From NCBI GenBank assembly GCA_016788165.1, contig JAEUTH010000038.1, forward strand, positions 62,001 through 126,000: 64,000 nt of DNA, given 5' to 3'. The notes under the pieces are model-generated. The model was not told where the DNA came from, did not search any database, and worked only from the letters and a program-made list of their open reading frames with translations. Shown piece after piece: positions 60,620 through 64,000 of the stretch. Both the position numbers and the translations under genes were made by a program. The first letter of the stretch is position 1; each line of letters opens with the position of its first letter. The stretch is from Bacteroidia bacterium. GTDB lineage: Bacteria; Bacteroidota; Bacteroidia; AKYH767-A; OLB10.

Positions 60620-62833
60620 ATGACTATTAAAAAAAATTTTACGGCTCTTTTCTTGCTGTTACAAACCTTTGCCCATGCACAAAGTATTAATGTGGTGCGT
60701 AGTATGCCAACAGGCAGTACGGTTACCGTATCGGGTATTGTAACCAACGGTGCTGAGTTTGGCAATAACACACGCTATCTGCAAGATGCTACAGCAGGTA
60801 TAAACGGCTTTAGCAACAGTTTAAGCAATGTACAGCGTGGCGATGAAGTAACACTAACGGGTGTGCTATACGATTTTAATGGTTTACTCGAGCTTTCGCC
60901 TGTATCGTTAGTGGTTGTAAATTCGAATGGTAACACATTACCACAACCGGTATCAATTACACCTACACAAATGGGCGAAACCTACGAGTCGCAATTGGTA
61001 CAAATTCAAAATGCTGTTTTTACCAATGGGGGTCAAACATTTAATGGAAGTACAAATTACACTTATAGCGCCAATGGCCAATCCGGTACCATACGCATAA
61101 ATGGCAACAGCAATTTAGTGGGCACTATAATACCTACACAACCTGTTAGTATTACCGGCATTTGCTCACAGTTTTTTGCAAACTATCAGCTATTACCGCG
61201 CGATGTTAGCGATATTAGTTTATCGAGCAGTTTAATAATGACTCAGTTACCCGAAGCATCCAACATCAGCACCACAGGCTTTAGGGTATCGTGGCAAACC
61301 AATTTACTGCCAGCACAATCGTACATTGTTTATGGTAAAACACCTGCTTTAGAATTGGGTATGGCACCTGCAATAGCAGGAACCACCAGCGAAGTGTTTG
61401 TAACCGGTGCCATGCCCAGCGAATTGTATTACATGCGTTGTTTTTCGGTTTTAGGTACCGATACCGCTGCAAGCGCTGTGGGTGTTTTTATAACTCAATC
61501 GGTAAGCAGTGGCAAAACCATTTGTTACTTTAATAAGAGTGTTGATAACAGTGTATCCACAACAACGCCAGCCATTACATTACCTAATACCATTGACGAT
61601 ACTTTAATCGCATATATCAATCGTGCCAAACAAAGTATTGATGTAGCCATATATAATTTTAATCAAACCAACCTGAGCGATATTGCCGGTGCGTTAAACA
61701 ATGCTTACACAAGCGGCAAAACCGTGCGCTTAATTTATAACAGCAATACCAGCAATACAGCTTTAACTTTATTAAATCCCGGCATTAATTTAATAGGTAG
61801 CCCCAATGCACCGGGCTATGGCATTATGCACAATAAATTTGTAGTTATTGATGCTTATTCGAACAATGCAAACGATGCTTTGGTATGGACTGGTAGCACC
61901 AACTGGACTGAAGGACAGATTAATGATGATGCCAATAATGTAATAATTATTCAGGATAAAAGTTTGGCTATTGCTTATACATTAGAGTTTAATGAAATGT
62001 ATGGCAGCCCTACATCAACGCCTAATACAACTGCTGCTAAATTTGGTTTCGATAAAGGTGACAATACACCGCATGAATTTGTAGTTGGTGGTAAGCGTTT
62101 GCAGTGTTATTTCAGCCCAACTGATAATGTAAACAACAGGATTATTGAAACATTAAATACAGCACAATCAACCTGCTATTTTGCATTGCTGTCGTTTACA
62201 CGTTTCGATGTTGCTTCTACGATTGATGTTTTAACACAGCAAATATTTTTAACGGCTGGCATCATTGATGATTCGTCAGGCAGTGCCAGTACTGCTTATA
62301 ATATTATGAGTCCGGTTATGGGCAATAAATTGCAAGTATATAACCATGCCATTCATACAGGCGTTATGCATCATAAATATGCCATTATAGATGAAAGTGC
62401 AGTTAACAGCGATCCACAAGTATTAACCGGTTCGCATAACTGGAGTAGCTCGGCAACGCAACGTAATGATGAGAACACTGTAATTGTGCATGATGCTACA
62501 ATTGCCAATCAGTATTATCAGGAGTTTTACAAACGGTTTTATGAGAACGGTGGCGTTTTGGCAATAGATAATAATAATAGCCTGTTACAAAGTTTTATAC
62601 TGTATCCCAATCCTTCGAACGGTACATTTAAACTTCAGGTTAATTTAGCTCAAGTTTCAAATATCAAAGTAACTGTTATTGATATGCATGGCCGTGTGGT
62701 ATTTCAGAATGAAACAGAAACAACTGAAAAAATCTGGCAGCAAAATTTAACTTTAAATGTAACAGCCGGCATATACGTAGTTAAAGTAACAGCCGGAACC
62801 GAAGTGCTTACACAAAAATTATTAGTTCAATAA
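60620..62833 (+). CDS. T9SS-secreted phospholipase-D-superfamily protein (nuclease-like)
   Basis: A 737-residue secreted protein. The signal peptide ends at TFAHAQ. Residues 22-200 are an OB-like module as in the upstream DUF5689 protein (STVTVSGIVTNGAEFGNNTR, LQDATAGINGFS). A fibronectin-III-like domain is at about 210-290 (GFRVSWQTNLLPAQSYIVYG). Two PLD catalytic HKD motifs follow: HNKFVVID (His404, Lys406, Asp411) with GSTNW, and HHKYAIID (His584, Lys586, Asp591) with GSHNW. The T9SS type A tail is LYPNPSNGTFKLQV, ending QKLLVQ. Small two-HKD proteins of this kind include the Nuc-type endonucleases; phospholipase activity is the main alternative. It is likely released or surface-attached. 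Confidence 0.9.
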   Translation: MTIKKNFTALFLLLQTFAHAQSINVVRSMPTGSTVTVSGIVTNGAEFGNNTRYLQDATAGINGFSNSLSNVQRGDEVTLTGVLYDFNGLLELSPVSLVVVNSNGNTLPQPVSITPTQMGETYESQLVQIQNAVFTNGGQTFNGSTNYTYSANGQSGTIRINGNSNLVGTIIPTQPVSITGICSQFFANYQLLPRDVSDISLSSSLIMTQLPEASNISTTGFRVSWQTNLLPAQSYIVYGKTPALELGMAPAIAGTTSEVFVTGAMPSELYYMRCFSVLGTDTAASAVGVFITQSVSSGKTICYFNKSVDNSVSTTTPAITLPNTIDDTLIAYINRAKQSIDVAIYNFNQTNLSDIAGALNNAYTSGKTVRLIYNSNTSNTALTLLNPGINLIGSPNAPGYGIMHNKFVVIDAYSNNANDALVWTGSTNWTEGQINDDANNVIIIQDKSLAIAYTLEFNEMYGSPTSTPNTTAAKFGFDKGDNTPHEFVVGGKRLQCYFSPTDNVNNRIIETLNTAQSTCYFALLSFTRFDVASTIDVLTQQIFLTAGIIDDSSGSASTAYNIMSPVMGNKLQVYNHAIHTGVMHHKYAIIDESAVNSDPQVLTGSHNWSSSATQRNDENTVIVHDATIANQYYQEFYKRFYENGGVLAIDNNNSLLQSFILYPNPSNGTFKLQVNLAQVSNIKVTVIDMHGRVVFQNETETTEKIWQQNLTLNVTAGIYVVKVTAGTEVLTQKLLVQ

Positions 62834-62836
62834 ATA

Positions 62837-63592
62837 CTACTGTAAAAAATCATTAACGGTACCAAACATCCAATTTGGCGATTCGGCATGCACCCAATGG
62901 CCTACATTGGGTTCGGTTGCAAATGTGGCAAACGGAAAAAGTATATTAATTAAATTAGAATCGTTGGAGGTTATATAATTCGATTTGCCCCCATTTATAA
63001 ACAGTGCCGGCCTTTGAAACGGCTTACCTGTTACAGCAGCACCAACCTGATCAATATTTGAAGCTATTGCATCTAAATTAAAGCGCCATGCTAATTGTGT
63101 GTCAGTTTTCCAGTATAAATTTTTGAGCAGAAACTGCCGCGTTCCTGCATCATCAATAAATGGTTCTAAAAATGGTTCGGCCATATTGCGTGATGTAAGT
63201 TGGTGTAATGGCACAGCATATAATCCATTTATAATACTTTGATGATGTGGCTTATAATATCGGGGGGCAATATCAACTACAATAAGTTTTTGTATAGCCT
63301 GATAATTTAACGCCACATACATGGCAACTTTACCGCCCAATGAATGGCCCATTAAAGTTACATCCTGCAAACTATTGCGCTCGATAAACGCAACTACATC
63401 CTGTGCCATGGCCGCATGTGTAAACACAATATCGTGAGGCGATTTGCCATGATTACGCAAGTCAATAACATATACCGTATGCGTAGTTGCCCACCGCTTG
63501 GCAAGTGTAAGCCAATTGTCGCTTTGGCCAAACAAGCCGTGCAAAATTAATAGCGGCTTGCCGCTGCCTAACTGGTAATAATTTAATTCCAT
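62837..63592 (-). CDS. Alpha/beta hydrolase, YbfF-like
   Basis: A 251-residue cytosolic alpha/beta hydrolase. The oxyanion segment is LLILHGLFGQSDNW, the nucleophile elbow GHSLGG has Ser84, and the catalytic His lies in NVGHWVHAESP near residue 235. DLRNHGKSPHD matches the usual strand-4 loop of the YbfF/epoxide-hydrolase-like group. It is probably a small-ester or thioester hydrolase; the substrate is unknown. It converges on the PLD-like gene with only 3 bp between the stops. The promoter box is at 63614-63621. Confidence 0.9.
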   Translation of the reverse strand: MELNYYQLGSGKPLLILHGLFGQSDNWLTLAKRWATTHTVYVIDLRNHGKSPHDIVFTHAAMAQDVVAFIERNSLQDVTLMGHSLGGKVAMYVALNYQAIQKLIVVDIAPRYYKPHHQSIINGLYAVPLHQLTSRNMAEPFLEPFIDDAGTRQFLLKNLYWKTDTQLAWRFNLDAIASNIDQVGAAVTGKPFQRPALFINGGKSNYITSNDSNLINILFPFATFATEPNVGHWVHAESPNWMFGTVNDFLQ

Positions 63593-63613
63593 GTGCTATT
63601 ACTTTATCCAACA

Positions 63614-63621
63614 CAAATCTA
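63614..63621 (-). promoter_or_regulatory. Candidate -7 box for the alpha/beta hydrolase gene
   Basis: The reverse strand reads TAGATTTG (TAnnTTTG), with 21 nt between it and the ATG. Confidence 0.5.
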
Positions 63622-63729
63622 TTGAAGCGAATTTAAAAAATGGATGTATGCATATCAGAATTAGCAAATGGATTTATTAGATATAATTGTATTTAAATTT
63701 TTATCAGCATTAATACTTAAAAAATATAC

Positions 63730-64000
63730 ATGCATACAAACATCGAAATAACGCCAGGCACAACAGCACATGTGGAAGCAGCTTTTGCCCTGGTTAAGGA
63801 ATTAGCCGAATTTGAAAACGGATTAGATCAGGTAAGTAACACGGCATCGCAAATGTTGCTTGATGGATTTGGCCCTGACCCATGTTTTAGTTTACTGGTA
63901 GCGTTAGAAAACCAGGTTGTGGTAGGTATTGCCATTTACTTTACCAAATACTCGACCTGGAAAGGCAAAGGCATTTACCTTGAAGATATTGTTGTTACAA
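63730..64000 (+). CDS. GNAT family N-acetyltransferase (partial)
   Basis: The ATG at 63730 opens a frame of 90 codons running off the window. The translation starts MHTNIEITPGTTAHVEAAFA and includes LVKELAEFENGLDQV, FSLLVALENQVVVGIAIYF and GKGIYLEDIVV. This is the N-terminal half of a GNAT domain of the diamine-acetyltransferase-like type, with the acetyl-CoA-binding loop still to come. The substrate cannot be judged. The 137-bp gap before it holds the hydrolase promoter. Confidence 0.85.
   Translation, partial: MHTNIEITPGTTAHVEAAFALVKELAEFENGLDQVSNTASQMLLDGFGPDPCFSLLVALENQVVVGIAIYFTKYSTWKGKGIYLEDIVVT

Overview
The window comes from a member of the Bacteroidota, AT-rich and standard code. 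Four things point there. Six predicted secreted proteins end in a type IX secretion (T9SS) type A sorting tail. Two giant proteins carry SprB-type repeats. Bacteroidota-typical families (DUF5686, DUF5689, DUF2795, long LysRS, Asp-type MurA) are present. The -7 box TAnnTTTG precedes many starts and Shine-Dalgarno sites are scarce. A position near Chitinophagales or Saprospirales is a guess. No rRNA, tRNA, CRISPR, prophage or insertion sequence was seen.

Layout. 1-3.5 kb (minus): a partial POTRA/Omp85-like protein coupled to ung, a TlpA-like thioredoxin and murA. 3.7-8.1 kb (minus): an operon of a secreted LmbE/PIG-L deacetylase, a 35-residue one-helix membrane peptide not previously called, and a sodium:solute symporter. 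8.2-16.7 kb: an orphan exported protein, a beta-helix T9SS substrate, a radical SAM/SPASM enzyme, and a coupled pair of T9SS substrates. The first of that pair has a (CA)16 tract in its signal peptide, and TTAGTGGTTAG repeats bracket the pair. 16.8-27.2 kb: housekeeping and envelope genes (lysS, heptose-1-P adenylyltransferase, a lipoprotein, radA, two outer-membrane proteins, an MFS exporter, a DUF2795 protein, a PduO-type cobalamin adenosyltransferase).

27.3-51.2 kb (minus): two giant T9SS adhesin-like genes of 2728 and about 5091 codons. They share a colinear C-terminal tail of about 630 residues but differ upstream. A response regulator and a beta-propeller sensor kinase (51.4-55.1 kb) are divergent from the larger one and may control it (inference).

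55.1-62.8 kb: a secreted endonuclease/exonuclease/phosphatase-family protein, a TonB-dependent receptor, a DUF5689 lipoprotein with two OB-like modules, and a T9SS-secreted phospholipase-D-superfamily protein that starts with the same kind of module. Together they look like a surface system that degrades and imports a phosphodiester polymer such as extracellular nucleic acid (inference). The window ends with an alpha/beta hydrolase and the start of a GNAT acetyltransferase.

Most promising for follow-up: the (CA)16 reading-frame switch, the nuclease/TonB/DUF5689 locus, the coupled 35-residue peptide, and the giant adhesin with its divergent two-component system.
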